From positions 62,001 to 126,000 of the forward strand of contig CADAHL010000001.1 in assembly GCA_902787755.1 (NCBI GenBank): a stretch of 64,000 bases of DNA, written 5' to 3'. How positions within the stretch are numbered: the first letter of the stretch is position 1; each line of letters starts with the position of its first letter. The notes under the pieces were generated by a model, which saw only the letters and a program-made list of their open reading frames with translations, made no database searches and was not told the DNA's origin. The position numbers and the translations under genes are program-made. This DNA is from Oscillospiraceae bacterium (lineage in GTDB: Bacteria; Bacillota; Clostridia; Oscillospirales; Oscillospiraceae). Positions 1 to 7,557 of this stretch are shown piece after piece.

Positions 1-2771
1 TTCCCAAGGGGGACTATTCCTCGGAACAGGCCTTCCTCCGGGAACTGGAGACCTGTCCGGAGGTCAGAAGCGTTACGGGCCTGACGAATATCTCCGTTAT
101 GGACGGCGTGAATCTCGGCGACGAAGTGAACGTATATTCCTTCATGAGAATAGCCGGCGTGGACGAGACGGCTGCACGGGCGCTCTTCGCTTATTACGCC
201 GCCGAGCAGGGGGATCACCGCACTGTCACAGAGGATATGGACGCGTACCGCGTGGCCCTTCTGGACCTCTTCCTGTTCCTCCACGAACGGCTGGAGGCGG
301 GGGACGTTGAATTGCCGGAGGATCAGGCCGCGATGGTCAGAGATCTCTACGGCCAGCTGGAGATGGTGCGGGATCAGCTGCAGAGCGAGAACCACAGCCG
401 GATCCTGCTGGACCTGTATCTGCCGGTGCAGTCCGACGAGACCTTTGCCTTCCTGGATCAGATACACCGAATCGGCGAGCGATATTATGACGGGGATGTG
501 GTGTTGACCGGCAACAGCGTCAGCGCTCTGGGCTTCCGGGATTCGTTCGCTTCCGACAATGTGGTCGTGGGAATGATGAGCCTTGTGCTGGTCATGCTGA
601 TCCTGTTCTTCACCTTCCGCTCCTTCGGGATGCCTCTGCTGCTGATCCTGGTCATTCAGGGCAGTATCTGGATGAATTTTGCCATAGCCGCATTGCGGGG
701 AGACTATGTATTCTTCCTCTGCTATCTGATCGTCAGCGCGATCCAGATGGGCGCGAATATCGACTATGCCATCGTCGTCTCCTCTCGATACCGGGAGTTC
801 CGGGAGACGATGGACCGTCGGGAGGCGATGATCGAGACGCTGAATCTGGCCTTTCCCACGGTGATCACCTCCGGACTTATGATGGTCTGCTCGGGACTGC
901 TCATCGGATTCGGCGTATCTCAGTGCATCATCGCGGGCATGGGTTACTATGTGGGAACCGGCACCAGCATCTCGCTGATCCTGATCCTGTTTGCACTGCC
1001 TCAGGTTTTGCTGCTGGGGGACCACTTTGTTTCCGCCACGACGCTGCGGGCCGGACATTCTGCTGTGCTTGGATTTCTGTCGAGAAACAAGCTCCGCTTC
1101 GCGGGAGCCTTCCTGGCCGGCGCTATGCTGTTCGCGTTTGTGTCAGCGCCTCTGGCGGTCCGGGAGGCGGCCGAGCTGCGGGAAGAATCGGACCGGCGGG
1201 TCGCCGATCTGCTTGATAGGACCGGCCGGCTGCGCGAGCTGGCGGAGGAGCTGGAGCGCCGCGGAACGGGGCTGGACGAGCTGAAATTTGACTTTGCCGA
1301 GCAGCTGGTGACCGATGAGATCGGGCAGCAGCAATTGGCGGAAGGGGAACAGACCTACAACGAGTTTAAGGCGCAGTACGACAGCGGACTGGCTGAGTAC
1401 AACGAAGGAGCAGCCCGTCTGGAGGCCGCCCAGGCGCAGTATTATGACGGGGCTTCCCAACTGGCAGAAGCCCAGGCGCAGTATGACGCGGGTCTGGCGG
1501 CGTATCAGGAGGGCCTGGCGCAATACGAGGAGGGTCAGCGGCAGCTGGCTGAGGGTCAGGCCCAATACGATGCCGGAATGGCGGCGTATCAGGAGGGACT
1601 GGCTCAGTACGAGGAAGGACAGCAGCAGCTGGCGGAGGGTCAGGCCCAATACGACGCAGGACTTGCCCAGTATAACCAGGCCAGTGCCGTCATGGACGCC
1701 GTCGCCCCGCTGTATTACGCGGGACTTGCCCTGCAGAGCAGGGTCAACGAGCTCCAGGCCCAATACGACGACGCTCTTGCCAGTGGAGATCTGGTGGCGG
1801 CCATGGTTCTTCAGGCGGAACTCAGCGCCGCTCAGGCAGCCTTGGAGCGCGGAATCGGCGGAATGAGCATCAGCAGCCTTCTGGCGCAGTACGAGGACGC
1901 TCAGGCGCAGCTCGCGGCTGCACAGCAGGAGCTGGAGGCCGGGAAAGCCGCGCTGGATGAGGGATATGCCCAGGCTGCTGCGGCGGAACAGCAGCTGGCC
2001 GAAGCGGAACGGCAGCTGGCAGAGGGCAAAGCCGCCCTGGACGAGGGATACGCCCAGGCCGCCGCTGCCGAACAGCAGCTGGCCGAAGGAAAGCAGCAGC
2101 TGGAGGAGGGAAAAGCGGCGCTGGAAGCCGGGTATGCGCAGCTGCATGAGGGCAAGGCGCAGATCGACGAGGGAAAGGGACAGCTATCCGAAGCGTATCA
2201 GGCGCTGACCGAGGGGGAGAACGAGCTGGAAGCGGGCCGCAGGGAATTGGAAGAGGGCCGCGAAATGCTGGAAAACAACCTCGAAGCGCTCAACGGCAGC
2301 CTGTCGGAGCTGGACCGATACAGCGACGAGCTGGAGCGCCTTCAGCAGGGCCTTCGGATTCTGAGAGAGGAGAAGGGGGTCAAGGACCGTCTGCCCAGGG
2401 ACCCGGATGCTCTGGAGATCATCGACACGGCAGAGAACTATTACCAGCAGCTGCAGCGGCTGACCGAATCCCAGAGCAGAACGGCGCGGATCCTGGCCGC
2501 AGTGCTCCTTTTGGCTGCGGCGCTGGCCGGTGTGGGACTGCTGCTGAGCGTTGTAAGGAAGACCAACCAACAGCCCGGGGCCTATCTCGCCGCTATGTCG
2601 GCGCTGATCGGGGTCGTCGTTTTCGCACTCTGGCATAGTCGCTGCGCGATGCTTTCCGGACCTTTGCCTTTGGCTTCCGCGGCCCTGGCGGTAACAGCGG
2701 CTGTGTGGGCGGAGCTTATGTTCAATCAGAATCGCCGAAACAGGACGGAATTACGATCGGATCCGGAATGA
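1..2771 (+). CDS. RND/MMPL-family membrane transporter with long coiled-coil repeat (5' partial)
   Basis: The frame is open from the left edge of the window, so the N-terminal half of the protein lies outside; an internal Met at 99 is not the start. After a soluble stretch there is a block of hydrophobic helices (about 155-310 residues after that Met) with the GANIDYAIVV segment typical of MMPL/RND transporters, which use proton motive force to move lipids or hydrophobic molecules. A single helix near residue 330 is followed by roughly 430 residues of glutamine/glutamate/alanine-rich coiled coil built from copies of motifs such as AQYDAGLAAYQEG and QLAEG, then two or three C-terminal helices. 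Similar coiled coils occur in YhgE/Pip-like and other large Firmicutes RND-related proteins, where they project outside the membrane. Substrate unknown. Confidence 0.8.
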   Translation, partial: PKGDYSSEQAFLRELETCPEVRSVTGLTNISVMDGVNLGDEVNVYSFMRIAGVDETAARALFAYYAAEQGDHRTVTEDMDAYRVALLDLFLFLHERLEAGDVELPEDQAAMVRDLYGQLEMVRDQLQSENHSRILLDLYLPVQSDETFAFLDQIHRIGERYYDGDVVLTGNSVSALGFRDSFASDNVVVGMMSLVLVMLILFFTFRSFGMPLLLILVIQGSIWMNFAIAALRGDYVFFLCYLIVSAIQMGANIDYAIVVSSRYREFRETMDRREAMIETLNLAFPTVITSGLMMVCSGLLIGFGVSQCIIAGMGYYVGTGTSISLILILFALPQVLLLGDHFVSATTLRAGHSAVLGFLSRNKLRFAGAFLAGAMLFAFVSAPLAVREAAELREESDRRVADLLDRTGRLRELAEELERRGTGLDELKFDFAEQLVTDEIGQQQLAEGEQTYNEFKAQYDSGLAEYNEGAARLEAAQAQYYDGASQLAEAQAQYDAGLAAYQEGLAQYEEGQRQLAEGQAQYDAGMAAYQEGLAQYEEGQQQLAEGQAQYDAGLAQYNQASAVMDAVAPLYYAGLALQSRVNELQAQYDDALASGDLVAAMVLQAELSAAQAALERGIGGMSISSLLAQYEDAQAQLAAAQQELEAGKAALDEGYAQAAAAEQQLAEAERQLAEGKAALDEGYAQAAAAEQQLAEGKQQLEEGKAALEAGYAQLHEGKAQIDEGKGQLSEAYQALTEGENELEAGRRELEEGREMLENNLEALNGSLSELDRYSDELERLQQGLRILREEKGVKDRLPRDPDALEIIDTAENYYQQLQRLTESQSRTARILAAVLLLAAALAGVGLLLSVVRKTNQQPGAYLAAMSALIGVVVFALWHSRCAMLSGPLPLASAALAVTAAVWAELMFNQNRRNRTELRSDPE
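1477..1668 (+). repeat. 84-bp in-frame tandem repeat coding a 28-residue coiled-coil unit
   Basis: The coiled-coil part of the MMPL-type gene contains two near-identical 84-bp units and the start of a third. Each encodes a 28-residue unit beginning QAQYDAG and ending QLAEG, that is four heptads. Synonymous differences between copies show they are not brand new. Shorter degenerate versions (GKAALDEGYAQAAAAEQQLAE) recur at 1940-2100. This is coding repetition, not a CRISPR or mobile element. Confidence 0.8.
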
Positions 2772-2897
2772 AATCGTGAGGTATTCGTGAGTAAATCGTG
2801 TGAAATTTTGGCTCTCAGAGTTTACGCTTTTCTCCCAATGGCTTAACATCATGCTCAGATTTGGACGCCGCGTTTTCCTTGAAACGGCGGTAAAAAC

Positions 2898-2938
2898 GAA
2901 GAAAACCGCGAGCCTGCAGCAGGTTCACGGTTTTCTTC
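2898..2938 (-). terminator. Hairpin terminator of tRNA-Leu
   Basis: A long, nearly perfect inverted repeat (2898-2917 pairing with 2919-2938) lies just past the 3' end of tRNA-Leu. On the minus strand it is followed by a run of T. It could also stop plus-strand readthrough from the transporter gene. Confidence 0.75.
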
Positions 2939-2942
2939 CTTT

Positions 2943-3028
2943 TGGTGCCGGTGGTGGGACTCGAACCCACACGCCATCGCTGGCAACGGATTTTGAGTCC
3001 GCCTCGTCTACCATTCCAACACACCGGC
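2943..3028 (-). tRNA. tRNA-Leu (anticodon CAA)
   Basis: Read on the minus strand, a 7-bp acceptor stem GCCGGTG/CACCGGC closes a class II cloverleaf of 86 nt. The anticodon loop is CTCAAAA, giving anticodon CAA for UUG codons. A long variable arm, the GGTTCGAGTCC T-arm, discriminator A and an encoded CCA end are all visible. Confidence 0.95.
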
Positions 3029-3040
3029 ACGTACCTTAAC

Positions 3041-3069
3041 ACTATACCTTATCCGGGGTGAAAATTCAA
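3041..3069 (-). promoter_or_regulatory. Sigma-A-type promoter of tRNA-Leu
   Basis: Minus strand: -35 TTGAAT (3064-3069), 17-bp spacer, -10 TATAGT (3041-3046), ending 12 bp before the tRNA 5' end. Confidence 0.7.
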
Positions 3070-3133
3070 GAAAAATATTTTCCGATTTCCGCCCGCACGG
3101 TTTGGGGAAACAGGCGCAGTCCGAAGTTCCCGA

Positions 3134-3162
3134 TTGCAACAGCGCGCCGCCTATGCTAAAAT
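3134..3162 (+). promoter_or_regulatory. Sigma-A-type promoter of rlmD, leaderless layout
   Basis: TTGCAA (3134-3139), 17-bp spacer, TAAAAT (3157-3162). The rlmD ATG begins 7 nt after the -10 box, where transcription should start, and no Shine-Dalgarno sequence is present. The mRNA is therefore predicted to be leaderless or nearly so. Confidence 0.6.
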
Positions 3163-3168
3163 GCAGCC

Positions 3169-4560
3169 ATGGACGTGAATGAAATCAGAAAAAACCAAAT
3201 ATTGGACCTTGAGATCGAGGGCTACAGCTCGGAAGGCGTTGGGATCGCCCACACAGGCGGGCGCGCCGTTTTTGTTCCGGGCACCATTCCGGGAGAGTGC
3301 TGGGAGGCGCTGATCCTGAAGGCGCCTGCGACGGGACCGGTGTACGCCAAAGCGCTGCGCTGTCGAAAGGAGAGCGCGGAGAGGATCCCTGCGGACTGCC
3401 CCAATTACGGCAGATGCGGCGGATGCGATACCCGCCACATGAGCTATCGGGAGGAGCTGCGCTTCAAGCTGGATCGGGTCAATGCCGCCCTGAAGCATAT
3501 CGGGCGACAGAGCGTCATGGCGGAGGAGATCCTGCCCAGCCTTGATACAGACCGATACCGCAACAAGGCGATCTTCGCGGTGGGAAATGAGGGCTTCGGC
3601 TTCTTCCGCCCCCGCAGCCATCAGATCATTCCGGTGGAGGACTGTCTCCTGCAAAGCCAGCTCAGCATCCGCTGCGCCCGTACCGTGGTCCGATTTATGA
3701 GTTCCGTTGGCGTGGAGGCGTATGACGAACAGACCGGCAGGGGACGGATCCGCCACGTGTTCTGCCGCCAGGCCCGCTCAGGATCTGACGCGATATGCTG
3801 CGTGGTCAGCGCCGGGGGACTGGGGGACAAAACCGCGCTTCTTGTGAAAATGCTTCGGGAGGCCTGCCCGGAGCTTACGGGCATTGTGCTGAACATCAAC
3901 AAAACGAAGGGCAATACGGTTCTTGCCGGGGACTTTTATACCCTGTGGGGAAGGGCGACCATCCTGGATACCCTCTGCGGACTGACCTTCGAGATCGCAC
4001 CGCAGGCCTTTTTCCAGATCAATCCTCCCCAGGCTGAACGGCTGTATCGAAAGGCTGTGGAATATGCCGTGGAAGAACAGCCGGACCTGGTGTTCGACCT
4101 GTACTGCGGGGCCGGAACGATCAGTCTGTGTCTGGCACAGAGTGCCCGAAGGGTGATCGGCGCGGAGATCGTTTCCCAGGCTGTCGACAACGCCAGGGAA
4201 AATGCCCGGAGAAACGGTGTGGAGAACGTGGAGTTTCTCTGCGCCGACGCTTATGAGGCAGCCAGAACTCTGGCTGAACGCGGAGAACGACCGGATGTAG
4301 TCGTAGTGGATCCGCCCAGGAAGGGGATGAGCCGGGAGGCGGTGGAGGCGGTAGCCTCCATGGCACCGGAGCGAGTGGTCTATGTTTCCTGCGACCCGGC
4401 CACGCTGGCCAGAGATATCCTTCACTTCCAGGGCTTGGGCTTTTCTCTGCAGCGGGTCACAGCGGTGGATATGTTCCCGCGCACCTGCCATGTGGAGACA
4501 GTAGTATTGATGACAAAAAATAGGAGTGAGATGAAATGGAACCATACCAAATACTATTAG
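3169..4560 (+). CDS. rlmD: 23S rRNA (uracil-5-)-methyltransferase, RlmD/RlmCD family
   Basis: SAM-dependent enzyme making 5-methyluridine in 23S rRNA. The order is classical: N-terminal TRAM-like RNA-binding domain (residues 1-65), an Fe-S cluster motif with CPNYGRCGGC near residues 78-87, then the Rossmann methyltransferase with FDLYCGAGTISL, DPPRKGM and the catalytic Cys in VYVSCDPATLARD. Family proteins normally end soon after HVETVVLM; here about 14 further residues are read into the AT-rich DNA shared with the next gene (25-bp overlap), suggesting that the original 3' end was altered. In low-GC Firmicutes one RlmCD enzyme modifies both U747 and U1939; the exact site cannot be read from sequence. 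Confidence 0.92.
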   Translation: MDVNEIRKNQILDLEIEGYSSEGVGIAHTGGRAVFVPGTIPGECWEALILKAPATGPVYAKALRCRKESAERIPADCPNYGRCGGCDTRHMSYREELRFKLDRVNAALKHIGRQSVMAEEILPSLDTDRYRNKAIFAVGNEGFGFFRPRSHQIIPVEDCLLQSQLSIRCARTVVRFMSSVGVEAYDEQTGRGRIRHVFCRQARSGSDAICCVVSAGGLGDKTALLVKMLREACPELTGIVLNINKTKGNTVLAGDFYTLWGRATILDTLCGLTFEIAPQAFFQINPPQAERLYRKAVEYAVEEQPDLVFDLYCGAGTISLCLAQSARRVIGAEIVSQAVDNARENARRNGVENVEFLCADAYEAARTLAERGERPDVVVVDPPRKGMSREAVEAVASMAPERVVYVSCDPATLARDILHFQGLGFSLQRVTAVDMFPRTCHVETVVLMTKNRSEMKWNHTKYY

Positions 4561-5165
4561 ATGAACTTATGTGTGTTCTTTGGGTAATAACATACACACT
4601 ATGTTTTATTTCAACAATAAAATATCAACATCTCGCTCTTTCTCCGATGACTCAATTGATGATTGCTCCTTTTGAATTTGCTGTTCTTTTTAGTTTTATT
4701 TCAAAGGGTACACTTGGGTTTGACTATGTATCAATTGCATATTTATACTGGACAATCATTGAAATCGCATTATGTGTACTTGTCGTAAAATATGCTTTTC
4801 AGAGCAATCGAAAGAAAACTTTTATTTTCTTATCGGCAATGGCTGTTATGACAGCTTTAATGATTTATCTCGTGGCAGTAAAAGAATATATGTTTTTCTT
4901 CTCCTATTTCAATACTTTTATTGGAGAACTGTTTTGGTTTTACTACATATTGAAAGAAGATTATCCGATGAAGCCATTGAACCTCGCAGCTTTTATTGCC
5001 AAATTTGTTGGAGATGCGATCTCTATTCCGGTATATCTTCTTACCGGTAATGTGATTAGTAGCATAGTATGTGTTCTGTTGCCGATTTTGGATTTTTGCT
5101 TTGTTTATATCTATTTTGTACGTTCGCGGAAAAATCGACAGACAGAACAGACAGAGAAGAAATGA
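4536..5165 (+). CDS. Polytopic membrane protein of unknown function in AT-rich DNA
   Basis: 209 residues with about six or seven hydrophobic helices and a short basic tail (RSRKNRQTEQTEKK), so an integral membrane protein. I do not recognise a family; the layout resembles isolated 7TM sensor-type domains, but no kinase, transporter or enzyme motif is visible. It starts 25 bp inside rlmD and has its own Shine-Dalgarno (GGAG, 9 nt upstream). Base and codon use are strikingly AT-rich (TTT, ATT, AAA, TTA-type codons) against GC-rich neighbours, a sign of recent horizontal acquisition. No transposase or repeat borders were found. Confidence 0.75.
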   Translation: MEPYQILLDELMCVLWVITYTLCFISTIKYQHLALSPMTQLMIAPFEFAVLFSFISKGTLGFDYVSIAYLYWTIIEIALCVLVVKYAFQSNRKKTFIFLSAMAVMTALMIYLVAVKEYMFFFSYFNTFIGELFWFYYILKEDYPMKPLNLAAFIAKFVGDAISIPVYLLTGNVISSIVCVLLPILDFCFVYIYFVRSRKNRQTEQTEKK

Positions 5166-5183
5166 ATTAAAAAATGATTTAGC

Positions 5184-5214
5184 TTGACTCTGGTCTACAG
5201 TATAGGCTTTACAA
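5184..5214 (+). promoter_or_regulatory. Possible long-spacer, MerR-type promoter
   Basis: TTGACT (5184-5189), a 19-bp interval carrying the imperfect dyad CTACAGTATAG, then TTACAA (5209-5214). A 19-bp spacer with a central dyad is the layout of promoters activated by MerR-family regulators. No MerR gene is in the window, and the -10 is weak, so this is tentative. Confidence 0.25.
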
Positions 5215-5345
5215 GGATGGTCGTGGCAACAGCATTGATAACGACATTTTTATTCACGGCATTGTCTCAAAGCACGTGGAATCCGTTGCGCTGTTGCTGC
5301 GGGATCGCTGAGAGTCGTAAAGAAGGAAAACTCAGGAGGAAAAAC

Positions 5346-5777
5346 ATGGAATCGACGCTTGATTTGTCCCGATTTGTCCAGGCGCAGAAGCAGTCCTATC
5401 CTGCGGCGCTGGCGGAGATCCGCGCAGGGCGGAAGCGCAGCCATTGGATGTGGTATATTTTCCCGCAGCTCCGGGGCCTGGGGATGAGCTCTACCTCCCT
5501 GTACTATGGCGTCCGGGGACTGGAGGAAGCCCGCGCGATCCTGGAAGACCCCTTCCTCGGGCACAACCTACGGGAGATCAGCGCGGTCCTGCTTGAACTT
5601 GATACAAATAATGCCTCGGAGGTCTTCGGCTGGCCGGATGATATGAAGCTCCGGTCCAGCATGACGCTGTTTGCCCTCGTTTCCGAAGAGAACTCCGTGT
5701 TCCATCGGGTTTTGGAAAAATATTTTGACGGCAGGATGGATCCGCTGACTCTGGAGCGGGTGGGAATACATGAATAA
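5346..5777 (+). CDS. DUF1810 family protein
   Basis: 143 residues matching the DUF1810 pattern: N-terminal LSRFVQAQK, the GRKRSHWMWYIFPQLRGLG core and the SSMTLFALVS segment. The family is cytosolic and of unknown biochemical function. The start at 5346 is chosen because a strong AGGAGG lies 6 nt upstream and the protein then begins at the normal family position; the frame stays open upstream to 5184, but that stretch looks unrelated to the family. It lies just past the AT-rich patch, and its own base composition matches the rest of the chromosome. Confidence 0.88.
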   Translation: MESTLDLSRFVQAQKQSYPAALAEIRAGRKRSHWMWYIFPQLRGLGMSSTSLYYGVRGLEEARAILEDPFLGHNLREISAVLLELDTNNASEVFGWPDDMKLRSSMTLFALVSEENSVFHRVLEKYFDGRMDPLTLERVGIHE

Positions 5778-5819
5778 CATGATACATACGGAGTATAGAT
5801 TCAGGAGGGAGACAATCAA

Positions 5820-6461
5820 ATGAGAGATGAGATTCTTCGCAGGATCCGGGAAGAATACCCCCTGATTCCCCGGGAGATGGGGGAATTGAAGAAACTGAAA
5901 AAAGGGATGTACCGATTCGAGTTTGCGTGTTATCGGGTCGGGGAGATCGGAAATTTGTTTGCAATCGACATGAGCGCCATGTTCGGGCTGATGAAAATGG
6001 AGACGGTGGTGTTGACACCTGTTGAAAGAGATTTGTCCTTCTGCAATTTCGACGTGGTCCACGCCATGGGAACCGACACCTGTATCTTTGAAATGTACGA
6101 CACCGGTATTTCCGAAAGAGATCTGAGCAGCTTTGACCCCTTGAAGGAGAAGTATGCCGACCTGCCTGCCTATGAGACCAAGCCGCGCTGGTATGATTCC
6201 TGGAGGCTTTCTCCCAGCATCGGTAAACGCGGGAAGGGGCTCGCGGCCCGGGGAGAAGAGATGCTGGAGGAGCACCTGAACGAGTATCTCCGCTTGCTGG
6301 CACAGGCGCCGGCCTGTGATCCGGAGGAGAAGCGAGAACGGAACCGCCGTTATGTGGACCGACTTCTGGCCGAGGGCGGCGCTGCTGTGGACAGCATGAA
6401 GAAGCTTCTGGGAGAGGAAAAAACAGACCGACTCATTCGACGGTTCATGTTTGACGTTTGA
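5820..6461 (+). CDS. Protein resembling ferredoxin-dependent bilin reductases (tentative)
   Basis: 213 residues, cytosolic, with AGGAGGGAG upstream. No exact family recognised, but the arrangement recalls phycocyanobilin:ferredoxin oxidoreductase (PcyA-like) enzymes. A central KMETVVL strand may match their catalytic Glu strand, and HAMGTDTCIFEMYDT matches the xxGxD strand with the catalytic Asp. A C-terminal ERNRRYVDRLL...KLLGEEKTDRLIRRFMFDV block mirrors the family's closing QRxY...FGExxxxxYxxxxLFD. The His of plant and cyanobacterial enzymes appears to be absent (LSFCNFD at that place). This is remembered-pattern inference; bilin or haem chemistry is not proven, and no haem oxygenase lies nearby. 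It ends at a strong terminator shared with the opposite gene. Confidence 0.45.
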   Translation: MRDEILRRIREEYPLIPREMGELKKLKKGMYRFEFACYRVGEIGNLFAIDMSAMFGLMKMETVVLTPVERDLSFCNFDVVHAMGTDTCIFEMYDTGISERDLSSFDPLKEKYADLPAYETKPRWYDSWRLSPSIGKRGKGLAARGEEMLEEHLNEYLRLLAQAPACDPEEKRERNRRYVDRLLAEGGAAVDSMKKLLGEEKTDRLIRRFMFDV

Positions 6462-6477
6462 TGAGCGCTCTCAGACA

Positions 6478-6511
6478 GGAAAAGACCGGATCCGTCGATC
6501 CGGTCTTTTCC
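6478..6511. terminator. Bidirectional hairpin terminator
   Basis: A perfect 15-bp stem (6478-6492 with 6497-6511) and 4-nt loop sits between the convergent genes ending at 6461 (+) and 6519 (-). The outer pairs are GGAAAA/TTTTCC, giving T-runs in both directions. Confidence 0.85.
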
Positions 6512-6518
6512 ATACGGT

Positions 6519-6860
6519 TTATTTTTTGGCGGTCCCGCTTCTGATGAGCTTTGCCGCCTCGGGGTTGAGCTTCTTGATATAGCGAAGGGTCCGCTTGCCG
6601 GGACGATAGCTATAGACAAACTCGGCGTCGGCCAGAGAGCTTTTGATCCGTTCGGGCCAGCCTTTTTCTTCCAAACGCTTTTTCCACTTCCGAAACTCAT
6701 TCCCGTCGTGAATCCCTTTGACTGCGAGAATCACAATCAGCAGCAGGACCGCGCCGCAGGCGATCAGACCGCCCGGGGTCAGAAGCAGAGCCAGAGCCCT
6801 GTCTATCATTTCGGGAACTGCCGAGGCATTGGGAACCAAGTTAGATAGAATCAGATCCAT
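6519..6860 (-). CDS. Small single-pass membrane protein, unknown function
   Basis: 113 residues. A hydrophobic helix at about 28-48 (GGLIACGAVLLLIVILAV) follows a short N-terminal segment, and a basic cytosolic tail rich in Lys/Arg follows (KWKKRLEEKGWP, YRPGKRTLRYIKKL). GGAAGG lies about 11 nt before the ATG. No family recognised. It is convergent with the preceding plus-strand gene and divergent from the VanZ-like gene. Confidence 0.65.
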   Translation of the reverse strand: MDLILSNLVPNASAVPEMIDRALALLLTPGGLIACGAVLLLIVILAVKGIHDGNEFRKWKKRLEEKGWPERIKSSLADAEFVYSYRPGKRTLRYIKKLNPEAAKLIRSGTAKK

Positions 6861-6983
6861 ACAGTGTGCCGTCCTTCCAGTAATGTCTGTATTCTACAAC
6901 AAAAGGGAAGGATTTGCAATAGGCCGGAGAATCAAATGCCGATCCGCTGTGTAACGGATCCGGACAAAACATGTCGATTTTCC

Positions 6984-7013
6984 TTGCATTCGGCGTACCC
7001 GGTAATGTATAAT
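6984..7013 (+). promoter_or_regulatory. Sigma-A-type promoter of the VanZ/ATPase/HAD operon
   Basis: TTGCAT (6984-6989), 18-bp spacer, TATAAT (7008-7013), placing the start of transcription about 25 nt before the VanZ-like gene. Confidence 0.65.
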
Positions 7014-7043
7014 AACTCAGTCAGGAAGGACGGAGCATACGGC

Positions 7044-7553
7044 ATGAGAGATCGGGGCCACAATCAGATACGGTTTCGGCTGTTCCTTTTCGCGGCGGCC
7101 GGCGCTGCGGTCATGATTGCCATTTTTGCCTTCTCGTCCAATGGGGGTGAAGACTCCTCCAGGCAGAGTCTCTTTTTCCTGAACACTCCGCTGGGGGAAT
7201 GGATCCTGCGAAACCTGCCTGCGCTGTTCCCGGGCGACGGAGAGATGCAGCTTCGAAAGCTGGCTCACATGTTTGAATACTGCTGTCTGGCAGTTTGTGA
7301 GGTCCTGTTTTTTGATGAGCTTCTGCGCCGCAGCACACGTCGTTTGACAGCCGCGGCCCCGCTGGCCCTGTGCTGGTGCCTCCTTTACGCGGCAACGGAT
7401 GAATACCATCAGACCTTTGTTCCTGGGAGAAGCGGACGCGTTTCGGATGTGCTGGTGGATCTGCTCGGAAGTGCGATCGGCACTCTGGGGATCCTGCTGA
7501 TCCTTGCCGCCGGACGCCTGATCCTGAATCATTACAATAAGAATCGGAAGTGA
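7044..7553 (+). CDS. VanZ-like family membrane protein
   Basis: 169 residues with four predicted helices. Family features are the LRKLAHMFEYCCLA segment, the YAATDEYHQTFVPGRSGRVSDVLVDLLGSAIG block and a short basic C-terminus. VanZ-like proteins are widespread in Firmicutes; a link to teicoplanin resistance was shown only for VanZ itself. The start at 7044 is preferred over longer in-frame extensions because AGGAAGGACGGAG lies just upstream and the promoter sits at 6984-7013. The stop is 4 bp from the next gene, so the two are translated from one message. Confidence 0.87.
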   Translation: MRDRGHNQIRFRLFLFAAAGAAVMIAIFAFSSNGGEDSSRQSLFFLNTPLGEWILRNLPALFPGDGEMQLRKLAHMFEYCCLAVCEVLFFDELLRRSTRRLTAAAPLALCWCLLYAATDEYHQTFVPGRSGRVSDVLVDLLGSAIGTLGILLILAAGRLILNHYNKNRK

Positions 7554-7557
7554 AGAT

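Noticed and set aside
1440..2110. Short direct repeats suggestive of CRISPR
   Set aside because: They are in-frame coding repeats of a coiled coil with no uniform spacers or cas genes.
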